The notes under the pieces were generated by a model. That model worked only from the letters and a program-made list of their open reading frames with translations. It made no database searches and was not told where the DNA came from. A DNA stretch of 56,436 nt from an uncultured Lachnospiraceae bacterium (GTDB lineage Bacteria > Bacillota > Clostridia > Lachnospirales > Lachnospiraceae), in NCBI GenBank assembly GCA_910586095.1, contig CAJUHQ010000009.1:1-56436 (forward strand), written 5' to 3'. Every line of letters starts with the position of its first letter. Position 1 is the first letter of the stretch. The position numbers and the translations under genes are program-made. Of this stretch, positions 45,644 to 53,466 are shown piece by piece.

Positions 45644-46237
45644 TCTTATTTTCCTCCTTCACTAACCTTCATGTTTCCATTTTGCGGAATCTCAAATTAT
45701 GAGTGTGAGCCTTAGTACTTCTCCACAAAACAGCTTAGTTAGAAACTCTTCTCACACTAATAAATTGAATACTGTGTTGTAGTATTCTTATCTTAGTATA
45801 ATGAAGCAGGTATCTCAATAACGTAACAAGAGAATATGACTCAATAATTCATCTGACAGTTGAATCAATGTGCGCTATTTGGCAAAATATCCTGTCACAT
45901 AACCAAACTTCTATTGGATAAATAAAGTTTGTGCAATAGGAATATTTCGCTCTCAAATACCAAAAGTTTATGATTTATATTTTCTTATTTGTCATAAAAT
46001 TTTTGGATAAAATGGCAGAAATCATTAAAATATATGTCACAAAACTTTTTCTTATAAAATGTCCCATAAGAGCAAAAACAAGAAAAAATATATATCATTT
46101 CACTGTATGAAGTTTGAAAATTCTCATTTATATACTTGATTATATAATACTTGTCTGCTAGCTACAATACATATTTACAGACTCATTTTGAATAGAATGA
46201 CAACAATCAAAATTAAAAAAATATATTTCTAACTCAT
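45644..46237. other. Intergenic region, 594 bases
   Basis: Has a copy of the TTAGTACTTCTC repeat at 45708-45762 and then about 450 bases that are strongly AT-rich. No gene supported. It may hold the promoters of the methyltransferase gene (towards the left). Confidence 0.45.
45708..45762. repeat. TTAGTACTTCTC / GAAACTCTTCTCACACTAA repeat, shortened copy
   Basis: A shorter member of the family at 10740-10850, with CTTAGTACTTCTCCACAAAA on the left and CTTCTCACACTAA on the right. Confidence 0.55.
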
Positions 46238-46699
46238 TTAATCTAGATGAATTGTAATCATTTTTTCACGAATATTCTTGTATTGTGCGGGAATTTCATC
46301 AAGGGATAGAGAACGAACCTTTTCTTCTGTTCCATCCTGAATTGCCTGCTCATAATACCAACATTTAAATTCCAGAAGATTAAGAGTTTCCTGCATATCT
46401 TTTATTTGCTTTTTCACAGCATCCCTACGTGTCTGAAACAATGTAAGTCGTTTTGTGAGGGATGATTCATCCCCTTGCATAGCCATATCTATAAAATCCC
46501 TAATTTCTTTAATAGATAGGCCAGATTGTTTTAGACATTCAATGACTTTTAACCATTCATGATCTTTTTCAGTAAACATACGGATTCCGCCACTAGAGCG
46601 CTCCACAAAAGGAAGAAGCCCTTCTTTATCATAATAGCGCAGCGTAGAAGGCGGAATACTTAATACCTTTGCCATTTCACCAATCGTATACAACATCAT
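46238..46699 (-). CDS. MerR-family transcriptional regulator
   Basis: A 153-residue regulator. The N-terminal winged HTH (MLYTIGEMAKVLSIPPSTLR, YYDKEGLLPF) and dimerisation helix (about 80-115) are complete. The C-terminal part lacks the conserved metal-binding Cys cluster of metal-sensing members, so it resembles the NmlR/AdhR-like or general-stress sensing MerR types (a lone Cys lies in KCWYYEQ). Divergent from a flavodoxin-like gene with a MerR-type operator between the genes. AAAGGAG site before the start. Confidence 0.88.
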   Translation of the reverse strand: MMLYTIGEMAKVLSIPPSTLRYYDKEGLLPFVERSSGGIRMFTEKDHEWLKVIECLKQSGLSIKEIRDFIDMAMQGDESSLTKRLTLFQTRRDAVKKQIKDMQETLNLLEFKCWYYEQAIQDGTEEKVRSLSLDEIPAQYKNIREKMITIHLD

Positions 46700-46731
46700 A
46701 AATCTCCTTTAAAAATTTTTCAAAATGTGTC

Positions 46732-46762
46732 TTGACTTAAAGTACACTTTAAGTTGTATGAT
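46732..46762 (+). promoter_or_regulatory. MerR-type promoter and operator
   Basis: TTGACT (-35, 46732-46737) and TATGAT (-10, 46757-46762) are separated by 19 bases rather than 17, and the spacer holds the dyad ACTTAAAGTACACTTTAAGT (46735-46754). An overlong spacer with an operator inside is the hallmark of MerR-activated promoters. Confidence 0.85.
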
Positions 46763-46844
46763 TGATACTAACATTACTATTTTAAATTTAGTATAAGATC
46801 TTGAAATTAAAAAGTCAATGAAAACAGATTGGAGTATTTTGATA

Positions 46845-47321
46845 ATGAGTAACATGTTAGTAGCATATTTTAGTGCAAGCAAAGTGACTGCACAAGTGGC
46901 AAAACGGCTAGCAGAAGAGATTGGAGCCAGACTGTTTGAGATTGAACCAGAGTCTCCATATACAAATGTAGATCTTGACTGGAAAAATAAAAACAGCAGA
47001 AGTTCAGTTGAAATGAATGATAGAAAAAGCCGTCCTGCAATCCATTCCAAGGTAGAGAATATGAGCCAATACACTGTCATATTTGTTGGATTCCCGATAT
47101 GGTGGTACAGGGAGCCATCCATTATTGACACTTTTATGGAATCTTATGATTTTGACGACAAAATAGTAATTCCTTTTGCAACATCTGGAGGAAGCCCCAT
47201 CGGAGATTCGAGAAAAAATATGCAAGTTTTAGCACCAGGCGCAAAAGTAATGACTGGAAAAAGATTTGAGGCAGATATATCTAAAAAAGCACTTGGCAAC
47301 TGGGCGTCAGAATGGATATAA
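46845..47321 (+). CDS. Flavodoxin-like protein
   Basis: A 158-residue FMN-binding-type protein with start at ATG 46845 ten bases after GGAG. It has NSRSSVEMNDRKSRPAIHSK, GFPIWWYREPSIIDTFMESYDF and ATSGGSPIGDSRKNM, as in short flavodoxin_4 family proteins. The phosphate-binding loop, normally S/T-x-T-G-x-T, reads FSASKVTAQVA, so the Gly is replaced by Lys; FMN binding may be altered. It lies directly after the MerR promoter and is the likely target. A second related gene follows 50 bases downstream. Confidence 0.8.
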   Translation: MSNMLVAYFSASKVTAQVAKRLAEEIGARLFEIEPESPYTNVDLDWKNKNSRSSVEMNDRKSRPAIHSKVENMSQYTVIFVGFPIWWYREPSIIDTFMESYDFDDKIVIPFATSGGSPIGDSRKNMQVLAPGAKVMTGKRFEADISKKALGNWASEWI

Positions 47322-47371
47322 GACAAATGGATCTATAAATCAACTGTTGTACAGAAAGGAATAGAAGTTAC

Positions 47372-48088
47372 ATGGTAAAAAAATTTAGTATTATGCTATT
47401 TATACTACTATGTCTTATATCGGCCTTAGCTGCCTGTGGAAACAGCAAAGCCCAACAAAATAAAGACATAGATACACAACAGACAAAACCTAGTATTGAA
47501 AAAACAGAAAACGCAAAATCTAACCTACAGGAAACGCAAGAAACCGAAGCATCTCAAATAGAACAGACAATAGAGGAAAACGAACTAGATGCCAAAAAAG
47601 ACCAGATCATAGAAAAAACTACTTTGGTTGTCTATTTTTCAGCAACTTGAACAACAAAGAAAATTGCAGAGAAAATAGCAAGCATTACAGATGCCGATAT
47701 CTATGAAATTGTACCCACAGAAATATATTCTTCTGAGGATTTAGATTATGGTGACAGCAACAGCCGATCATCAGTTGAAATGAATGATCCAAATGCACGC
47801 CCAGAAATTGGAAGCGAAACAATCTCTCTGGAGGGATATTCCACGATTTATTTAGGATATCCAATATGGTGGGGAGAAGCGCCGCGCATTATGAGTACAT
47901 TTGTGGAAAGCTATGATTTTAGTGGTATTACAATCATTCCTTTTTGCACGTCAGGAAGCAGTGATATTGGAAAAAGCAAAGACAATCTAGCTAACCAAGC
48001 AGGCAAAGGTACATGGCTTTCTGGTAAACGGATTGATGGCAATGTGTCAGAATCAGACCTTATGAAATGGATAGAGACATTACAATAA
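47372..48088 (+). pseudogene. Flavodoxin-like lipoprotein gene with in-frame TGA at 47648-47650
   Basis: Reads as a lipoprotein (MVKKFSIMLFILLCLISALA then AC as acylation site), a polar linker and a flavodoxin domain. The frame stays open to 48088 except for TGA at 47648. It reads FSAT-TGA-TTKKIAEKI where related proteins have FSATGTTKKIA, so TGA replaces a Gly GGA codon. The downstream part (SRSSVEMNDPNARPEI, YPIWWGEAPRIMSTFVESYD) is intact. A nonsense mutation or a sequencing error are most likely; selenocysteine is less likely (see findings). It follows the first flavodoxin by 50 bases. Confidence 0.72.
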
Positions 48089-48100
48089 AATTAATGATAC

Positions 48101-48137
48101 AAAATGCCGTTGTCGGAAGTTTATACAACGGCATTTT
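48101..48137 (+). terminator. Terminator of the MerR-flavodoxin operon
   Basis: AAAATGCCGTTGT / ACAACGGCATTTT hairpin, 13-bp stem, beginning 12 bases after the stop of the flavodoxin lipoprotein frame, followed by A/T bases. Confidence 0.75.
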
Positions 48138-48188
48138 ACAATTATAATTAAGTTTTCAAACACATAAACGAACATTATTAAATAAAGA

Positions 48189-48581
48189 CTAAAAGTGATT
48201 TGAAACGTATGATTCAAGTCTTTCTAATAGCATTTCTTTCATCATATCCGAATTACACTCATTTATTAAGTTCTTATACTTTTCTACTCCTTCAAGTGTT
48301 TTTATTAAATCACTGCCACAACTTTCTATACTATGTAGTGTGGTCCATTCTATCCCAGCCATTTTATCAGTAGGACAACATTTTATAAGAATCTGTGCTT
48401 CTTCCCATGTAATAGGCTGACTGATGGAATCTACAGCAGCTTGATAATCATCCCATAAATCAAGAGGTTCCTCAGACGCAAACTTTTCACTATCTGCAAA
48501 TCCCTCTGGTGGTACTCCTATTTTTTTAATTTTAGAACTGCTTTTTGCATAATACTTTCCTCCAAATTTCAGCTTGTCCAT
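48189..48581 (-). CDS. Protein of unknown function (130 residues)
   Basis: Soluble and acidic, starting MDKLKFGGKYYAKSSSKIKK. It contains PITWEEAQILIKCC and MAGIEWTTLHSIESCG, a pattern that recurs in small helical proteins of accessory regions, some of which are immunity-like. No family is assigned. ATG at 48579-48581 with only a weak ribosome binding site. The gene is isolated and converges with the flavodoxin operon. Confidence 0.5.
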   Translation of the reverse strand: MDKLKFGGKYYAKSSSKIKKIGVPPEGFADSEKFASEEPLDLWDDYQAAVDSISQPITWEEAQILIKCCPTDKMAGIEWTTLHSIESCGSDLIKTLEGVEKYKNLINECNSDMMKEMLLERLESYVSNHF

Positions 48582-48863
48582 GACTTTATTATACTACAAT
48601 AATTTTCCATACAAAATAAGATTTATTAAAATTTCATTTGCAAAATGATACTCACAAGACACAATATACATAGACTATCACTATTTTAATTAATATGTGT
48701 TTCATGCAAAACTATCATGAATATTTTTAGTATGCCAGTTAAAACTACTACAAAGGCAGGAATATAAAAATGCCACCCCTTACGCATCATATAATTTTTT
48801 AAATGACAAAAAGTAAAAACCTTATAAACTATCTTTGAAAATCATTTTTTAACGATACGTGTA

Positions 48864-48892
48864 TTGACATTATTTTTAAAAAAGGATATAGT
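48864..48892 (+). promoter_or_regulatory. thiT leader promoter
   Basis: TTGACA (48864-48869), a 17-base spacer and TATAGT (48887-48892), a near-consensus promoter 364 bases upstream of the thiT ATG, leaving room for the riboswitch. Confidence 0.7.
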
Positions 48893-49049
48893 ATCACCAG
48901 ACAGAATAAATAAGTAGGGAATTTTTTCTTACTTGTGTACTGGTCCTGTTAGCAAAGCTGACATTCTTTCTTATAGATCTATGCACATAAAACAAGCAGT
49001 ATACAATAAACAATATTACCTATAACTTATTCTATTTTCACCATATTAA

Positions 49050-49139
49050 AACGCTAGGGGAGCTTTGGCTGAGACTGAATCAAATGATTGGATTCTAACC
49101 CTCACTACTTGAACCGGATAATACCGGCGTAAGGAAGCA
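49050..49139 (+). ncRNA. TPP riboswitch (THI element)
   Basis: Has the conserved order: GGGGAGC, the TPP-binding core CTGAGA (49069-49074), ACCCTCACTACTTGAACCGG and the second core GGATAATACCGGCGTAAGGA. The CTGAGA and the GGATAAT-CCGGCGTAAGGA words match the THI box closely. It lies before thiT, a thiamine transporter gene, exactly where such a switch is expected. Thiamine pyrophosphate is expected to lower expression. Confidence 0.95.
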
Positions 49140-49199
49140 CATATATATTTGTAGTATCAAAATTCACATTTTACTACATATATGCCTGTGGTTAATCCC

Positions 49200-49223
49200 C
49201 CTCCTGCGTATCACACTAGGAGG
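49200..49223 (+). promoter_or_regulatory. RBS-sequestering hairpin before thiT
   Basis: CCTCCT (49200-49205) can pair with AGGAGG (49218-49223), the thiT ribosome binding site eight bases before ATG. The loop is 12 bases. With a nearby TACATATATG/CATATATA hairpin at 49139-49184 this may form the riboswitch expression platform at the translation level. Confidence 0.65.
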
Positions 49224-49231
49224 ATATTTTT

Positions 49232-49786
49232 ATGTCAAAAAACAAATTTTCTACCAAACAACTCGTTTTCTGTGCCATGACGCTAGCACTTGGCACTGTA
49301 ATCTCTACTGTAATTAAGCTCCCCTCTTTGCCAAATGGGGGATCGGTCACTCTTTTTTCTATGCTTGTCATCTGCTTAGCTGGATATTGGTATGGTCCTG
49401 CTGCTGGACTTATTACTGCGACAGCTTATGGTGTTTTACAATTCATTGTTGGACCTTACTTTATTCATCCTGCACAAGTACTATTAGACTTTCCACTGGC
49501 ATTTGGCGCGCTAGGACTTTCTGGATTTTTTAGTCAAAAAAAACATGGACTATTGTTGGGTTATATAGTAGGTGTCTTAGGACGTTTTTTCTTTCATGAA
49601 ATTTCTGGATTTATTTTCTATACAGAGTATGTTGGAAATGTTCATGGAAATTTACTTGCGATCCTTGCATCAACCACATACAATTTAAGTTATATTCTAC
49701 CAGAAATGCTTGCAACAATTGTGTTACTTGCCTTGCCTCCTGTCTCTAAGACACTCGCAAAGATTAAAATAATGGCCAATGTGTAA
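49232..49786 (+). CDS. thiT: ECF transporter S component for thiamine
   Basis: A 184-residue membrane protein with six hydrophobic segments. KLPSLPNGGSVTLFSMLVIC is the conserved ThiT loop region, and the spacing (GYWYGPAAGLITATAYGVLQ, HEISGFIFYTEY) fits ThiT/YuaJ proteins. ThiT binds thiamine and works with the shared EcfA-EcfA'-EcfT module, which is encoded elsewhere. A TPP riboswitch precedes it and its ribosome binding site is AGGAGG eight bases from the start. A near-perfect palindromic element follows at 49801. Confidence 0.93.
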   Translation: MSKNKFSTKQLVFCAMTLALGTVISTVIKLPSLPNGGSVTLFSMLVICLAGYWYGPAAGLITATAYGVLQFIVGPYFIHPAQVLLDFPLAFGALGLSGFFSQKKHGLLLGYIVGVLGRFFFHEISGFIFYTEYVGNVHGNLLAILASTTYNLSYILPEMLATIVLLALPPVSKTLAKIKIMANV

Positions 49787-49800
49787 TTATATACATGGGG

Positions 49801-49889
49801 TGTTGCAAAATAGCATATTCATACAATATATGGTTAAGAGATCTGAGATCTCTTAACCATATATTGTGGAATTACTAAGTTTTGTAACA
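49801..49889. repeat. Near-perfect 89-bp palindromic element
   Basis: TGTTGCAAAA (49801) and TTTTGTAACA (49880-49889) are the inverted ends. The inner 21-bp stem, 49823-49843 and 49847-49867, is perfect with a 3-base TGA loop. The centre is 49845. It carries no coding region and looks like a MITE or a solo bidirectional hairpin between thiT and the converging gene. Confidence 0.8.
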
Positions 49890-49899
49890 GCCTTATCTC

Positions 49900-50427
49900 T
49901 TACTCCTGCGCTTCTTTCTCATCCTCAGATAATGTTTTGTATTCATCAGAATCACAAAACTCATCATAAGCATCTTTATATGCTGCTTTTATGTACTCAC
50001 TCATTTCATCTTGTTCTGATACTGTCGATGTTGAGAACATATAGGCTTCCTGTGCTTCCTGTTTTGTCTTACAATGTGCAAGTTGTTCTTCTAGTGCTCT
50101 ACGCATTGCCTGTACTTTTGCTGCCTTTTGATATAAGTCTGGATTAACATCTTTTAGATAATGCATCTCTTCTGTAGTCAGTTTTTTACCTGCCTTTAAT
50201 TTTGCCATAATCTTTTTGGTATATTCCTGTTTTTCCTCCTCTGTCATGGCACACGTTGGACTTAGTAGTTCAGAAATATTTTGTGAGAGCGAAAATGAAT
50301 CCTTACTTCCCTGCATTTTTGTTTGATCCTCATTTTTCTTTGCAAGACCAAAATTAGAATGACTAAAATCTACTTTATGATTTTTTTTCATAAGTTTTGA
50401 AAAACCTGAAAATTGTACTGTTGACAT
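49900..50427 (-). CDS. Protein of unknown function (175 residues)
   Basis: Soluble, polar and Lys/Glu/Gln-rich, with MSTVQFSGFSKLMKKNHKVD at the start (ATG at 50425-50427 after GGAGGATAAT), an unstructured first 60 residues and a helical middle (CAMTEEEKQEYTKKIMAKL). Tail DEYKTLSEDEKEAQE. No family is recognised and no function is proposed. Convergent with thiT across the palindrome. Confidence 0.65.
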   Translation of the reverse strand: MSTVQFSGFSKLMKKNHKVDFSHSNFGLAKKNEDQTKMQGSKDSFSLSQNISELLSPTCAMTEEEKQEYTKKIMAKLKAGKKLTTEEMHYLKDVNPDLYQKAAKVQAMRRALEEQLAHCKTKQEAQEAYMFSTSTVSEQDEMSEYIKAAYKDAYDEFCDSDEYKTLSEDEKEAQE

Positions 50428-50526
50428 TATTATCCTCCATCTCATTGCTTTATATTTCTATAATTAAGTAGCTGTATTCTATTTCTTAACAAATTTATAT
50501 AGCAGACAACATATGAATTAAATAAA

Positions 50527-50739
50527 TTAATTTATTTGATTCATATGTTCCTTTAAAATCTGTCTAACATAAGAGGAAACAGCAGGTACTTCTCTATCAA
50601 TAAGAGCACATTCTAACTGTATTTTTTTATCTTCTGACAAAATATGGAGTCGTGGAATTTCTTTAGAGTTCATTCGCACAAACCAATAAAAAACTCTTCC
50701 CTCATATATCAGTTTTCTCTTTCCCTTTTTTGACACCAT
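50527..50739 (-). CDS. Small conserved protein (70 residues)
   Basis: Basic, with VSKKGKRKLIYEGRVFYWFV at the N-terminus, then EIPRLHILSEDKKIQLECAL. It reads like the small KGKRKLxYxGRxFYWFVR proteins of Firmicutes, which have no known function. There is no clear GGAGG site directly upstream, so expression is uncertain. Confidence 0.55.
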   Translation of the reverse strand: MVSKKGKRKLIYEGRVFYWFVRMNSKEIPRLHILSEDKKIQLECALIDREVPAVSSYVRQILKEHMNQIN

Positions 50740-51053
50740 TTATTTGTACCTCTACCGATTCTTCTTAAAAATCCAAATTTTTTATTTTCTAAATATATCG
50801 TCTACAATAAGAAAAACAATTAGTATAAAAATATAAAGATATCCACAATATCTTATCAAAATCTAATCAATATCCACAAAAAGAGATAAAATATCCTGCA
50901 ACATTGTGAACTTAAATGGACACATCATCCTTTCTTCTACTTGCCATACATAAATAATCTTATTAATAATTAAATAAAAACAATTTCCCATTTACTCATG
51001 TGCCAGATCTAACGGTTTTATAAACATTTTCGTCTAGATATCTATGTACATAA

Positions 51054-51082
51054 AAAATGCAGGCTTTTTACCTGCATTTTTA
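51054..51082 (-). terminator. Terminator-like hairpin followed by post-terminator motif
   Basis: AAAATGCAGG / CCTGCATTTT with T-runs on both strands. On the minus strand it is followed by ATGTACATAGATATCTAGAC, a member of the recurrent post-terminator family. Its transcript is probably the glgB one. Confidence 0.7.
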
Positions 51083-51150
51083 TACATAGTCCTATTTAAA
51101 AGAAATAATACTACTAAACGGTTATGCTCTACCTATAAATAGAAAACAAA

Positions 51151-51342
51151 TGGTTATTATTCAGCCATACCCATTCATAAGTTGTCGGATTGTACCATCT
51201 GACAATTCATTTTGGCTATTTCCGACAACTTATTTCATGTCGGGCGTCCGCCCTATAAAATCAAATATACAAAATGCCTTATGCGAGCAAGTTCCCAACA
51301 GCATTTTGTATATTCAATTTTGCATGGCTGAACTGTTACAAC
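51151..51342 (+). mobile_element. MITE-like element, copy B (opposite orientation to copy A)
   Basis: The ends match copy A (TTATTCAGCCATACCCATT... and ...GCATGGCTGAACTGTTAC). It has the same GTCGGGCGTCCGCCC and the 15-bp TATACAAAATGC hairpin. It differs by a 57-bp insertion (51177-51233) not present in copy A. It lies 16 bases past the glgB stop codon. Confidence 0.82.
51177..51233 (+). mobile_element. 57-bp palindromic insertion nested in MITE copy B
   Basis: Thirteen-bp perfect inverted repeats (ATAAGTTGTCGGA at 51177-51189 and TCCGACAACTTAT at 51221-51233) surround 31 bases. The same sequence is absent from copy A at the equivalent place, where the flanking TTCAT word is present once. 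This indicates an insertion, possibly with TTCAT duplication. Confidence 0.8.
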
Positions 51343-51358
51343 AAATGATCTATTTGAT

Positions 51359-53266
51359 TTAGAACTGAAAAACTACTGCTGTAAGTGGTGGAAGAGCAAA
51401 TGTTATATATTGCTCTCTCTTGTCACAAAGACCCTTTTTAGGCTTTAACACTTTTGGAATCTTATTTCCATTTCCGCCAAATTTCTCATCGTCTGAATTC
51501 AATACCAACTTATACTGTGTATTCATTGGTACTCCTACCTCATACTCTGGATACTCTACAGGAGTCATATTGATAACAAAAAGCATATGTTGTTTGCCAC
51601 TCTTGTTTCTTCTGACAAAACTATAAATACTTCTCTCATAGTCATCAGCATTCATCCATTCAAAGCCCAACCAATCATTGTCAATCTCATATAGGCATGG
51701 ACTCTTTACATACAATTTTAGCAGTTCACTCATGAAGTCACTCATACCCTTGTTAAACGGCTTTGCCAACAAAAACCAATCTAACTCACGCGCTTCACTC
51801 CACTCGCGCTCTTGACCAAATTCCTGTCCCATAAATAAAAGCTTTTTGCCTTCATGACCGAACATAAATGTATACAAATTTCTCAAGTTTGCATACTTAT
51901 CAATCTCATACCCTGGCATTTTATTGACCATAGAACATTTTAAATGCACTACTTCATCATGAGACAACGGCAAAATATAATTTTCTGCGCTGTTGTAGCT
52001 CATAGCAAATGTAAGACGATTGTGATTATCTTTTCTAAAATATGGATCGAGCTTCATATACTCGCAAAAATCATGCATCCAACCCATATTCCACTTAAAT
52101 GAAAATCCTAATCCATTGTCTTCTGGTGCTTTTGTTACATCTGGCCATGCTGTTGATTCCTCTGCGATTGTCATCACGCCAGGATGTGCGCCATGAATAA
52201 CAGAATTCAAATGTTTAAAGAATTCGATTGCATCTAAATTTTCATTTCCACCATATTTATTTGCAACCCATTGACCATCTTTTTTACCATAGTCTAAATA
52301 TAACATGGATGCCACAGCATCTACGCGTAAACCATCAATATGAAATTCTCTGATCCAGAATAACGCATTGGCAATCAGGAAATTTCTCACTTCATTTTTG
52401 CTGTAATTAAAAATTTTAGTACCCCAATCAGGATGTTCTCCTAATCGTGTATCGGGATGCTCATAAAGGCATGTTCCATCAAATTCACAAAGACCATGTG
52501 CATCACGTGGAAAATGTGCAGGTACCCAATCCAAAATAACACCAATGTCATTTTTATGTAACAGGTCAATCAGATACCTAAAATCATCGGGAGTTCCATA
52601 TCTAGAGGTAGGAGCATAATATCCTGTAACTTGATATCCCCATGAGCCATCAAATGGAAATTCAGCAACTCCCATCAATTCAATATGCGTAAAAGGCATA
52701 TCCTTTAAATATTCTACAATCCTGTCAGCAAACTGACGATAATTGTAAAATCCGTCTTCTGTGCCATCAGGATGTTTCATCCAAGAACCAATATGACATT
52801 CATAAACTGCCATTGGCTCCTTGTTCATATCCTTTTTTTCACGCTCATCAATCCACTTTTTATCTGTCCATTTAAAATGACTTAAATCATAAATCCTAGA
52901 TGCTGTCCCTGGTCTTAATTCTGCATAGTTTGCATAGGGATCTGCCTTGTACAATCTTCTTCCATCTGCAAGCACTAACATATATTTATACATTTGTCCT
53001 TCTTGAACATCTGCAATAAATGTGGTAAATATTCCCATCTCGCCTATACGTTTCATAGGAGAAGCACTTTCATTCCATCCATTAAACTCGCCAATGACAT
53101 AAACCTCTGCGGCATTTGGTGCCCATACTGCAAAGAACACACCCTTTTCTTTCCCCTTCTCACAAAAATGCGCACCTAATTTTTTGTATATATCATAATG
53201 TGTTCCCTGTCCAAAAACATACTGGTCAGCATCTGATATAAACACGGTCGTATTTGCTTCACTCAT
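51359..53266 (-). CDS. glgB: 1,4-alpha-glucan branching enzyme
   Basis: A 635-residue GH13 enzyme that makes alpha-1,6 branches in glycogen. An N-terminal CBM48 module (FFAVWAPNAAEVYVIGEFNG) precedes the TIM barrel with DWVPAHFPRD, the nucleophile region DGLRVDAVAS (Asp), TIAEESTAW (Glu) and LPLSHDEVVH (His-Asp), then the C-terminal domain. All catalytic residues are seen. GGAGG lies seven bases before the ATG. No other glycogen genes are adjacent, so it is a solo gene, followed immediately by MITE copy B. Confidence 0.96.
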   Translation of the reverse strand: MSEANTTVFISDADQYVFGQGTHYDIYKKLGAHFCEKGKEKGVFFAVWAPNAAEVYVIGEFNGWNESASPMKRIGEMGIFTTFIADVQEGQMYKYMLVLADGRRLYKADPYANYAELRPGTASRIYDLSHFKWTDKKWIDEREKKDMNKEPMAVYECHIGSWMKHPDGTEDGFYNYRQFADRIVEYLKDMPFTHIELMGVAEFPFDGSWGYQVTGYYAPTSRYGTPDDFRYLIDLLHKNDIGVILDWVPAHFPRDAHGLCEFDGTCLYEHPDTRLGEHPDWGTKIFNYSKNEVRNFLIANALFWIREFHIDGLRVDAVASMLYLDYGKKDGQWVANKYGGNENLDAIEFFKHLNSVIHGAHPGVMTIAEESTAWPDVTKAPEDNGLGFSFKWNMGWMHDFCEYMKLDPYFRKDNHNRLTFAMSYNSAENYILPLSHDEVVHLKCSMVNKMPGYEIDKYANLRNLYTFMFGHEGKKLLFMGQEFGQEREWSEARELDWFLLAKPFNKGMSDFMSELLKLYVKSPCLYEIDNDWLGFEWMNADDYERSIYSFVRRNKSGKQHMLFVINMTPVEYPEYEVGVPMNTQYKLVLNSDDEKFGGNGNKIPKVLKPKKGLCDKREQYITFALPPLTAVVFQF

Positions 53267-53365
53267 AAAAATCCTCCATTCTTGTTCAAGCTCGCGAATT
53301 CAATGTGAACTTTGTTCACAATACACAAGCACAAATTTGTCTGTGAAACATTTGTCTTTCACAAT

Positions 53366-53452
53366 AAACTCACATCATACGATTCCTGAAATGCCGTATC
53401 TCATTTCAGGTCGTATGGCCATCCATATTATGAAAGTCAAAGACTTTCATAA
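53366..53452. repeat. Dispersed ATGAAAGTC repeat
   Basis: AACTCACATCATACGATTCC, then GTATGGCCATCCAT and the near-perfect ATTATGAAAGTCAAAGACTTTCATAAT palindrome (53426-53452). Matches copies at 8666-8840 and 15525-15604. Confidence 0.65.
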
Positions 53453-53466
53453 TAATTCTTTTCTCA

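Larger units (their letters stand above)
48582..49231 (+). other. Intergenic leader region, 650 bases, with promoter and TPP riboswitch
   Basis: The left part (48582-48863) is AT-rich and without features. A promoter at 48864 starts an approximately 330-base leader that contains a post-terminator motif (48957-48992), the TPP riboswitch and an RBS-pairing segment. Confidence 0.55.
50740..51358. other. Intergenic region, 619 bases
   Basis: Contains a terminator hairpin (51054-51082), a post-terminator motif (51029-51053) and MITE copy B (51151-51342). 50839-50847 and 50870-50878 both read ATATCCACA, one base off a DnaA box. No gene supported. Confidence 0.45.

Noticed and set aside
47648..47650. 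Selenoprotein call for the flavodoxin
   Set aside because: No convincing SECIS stem after the TGA, and the replaced residue in relatives is Gly, not Cys. Kept as an open alternative only.
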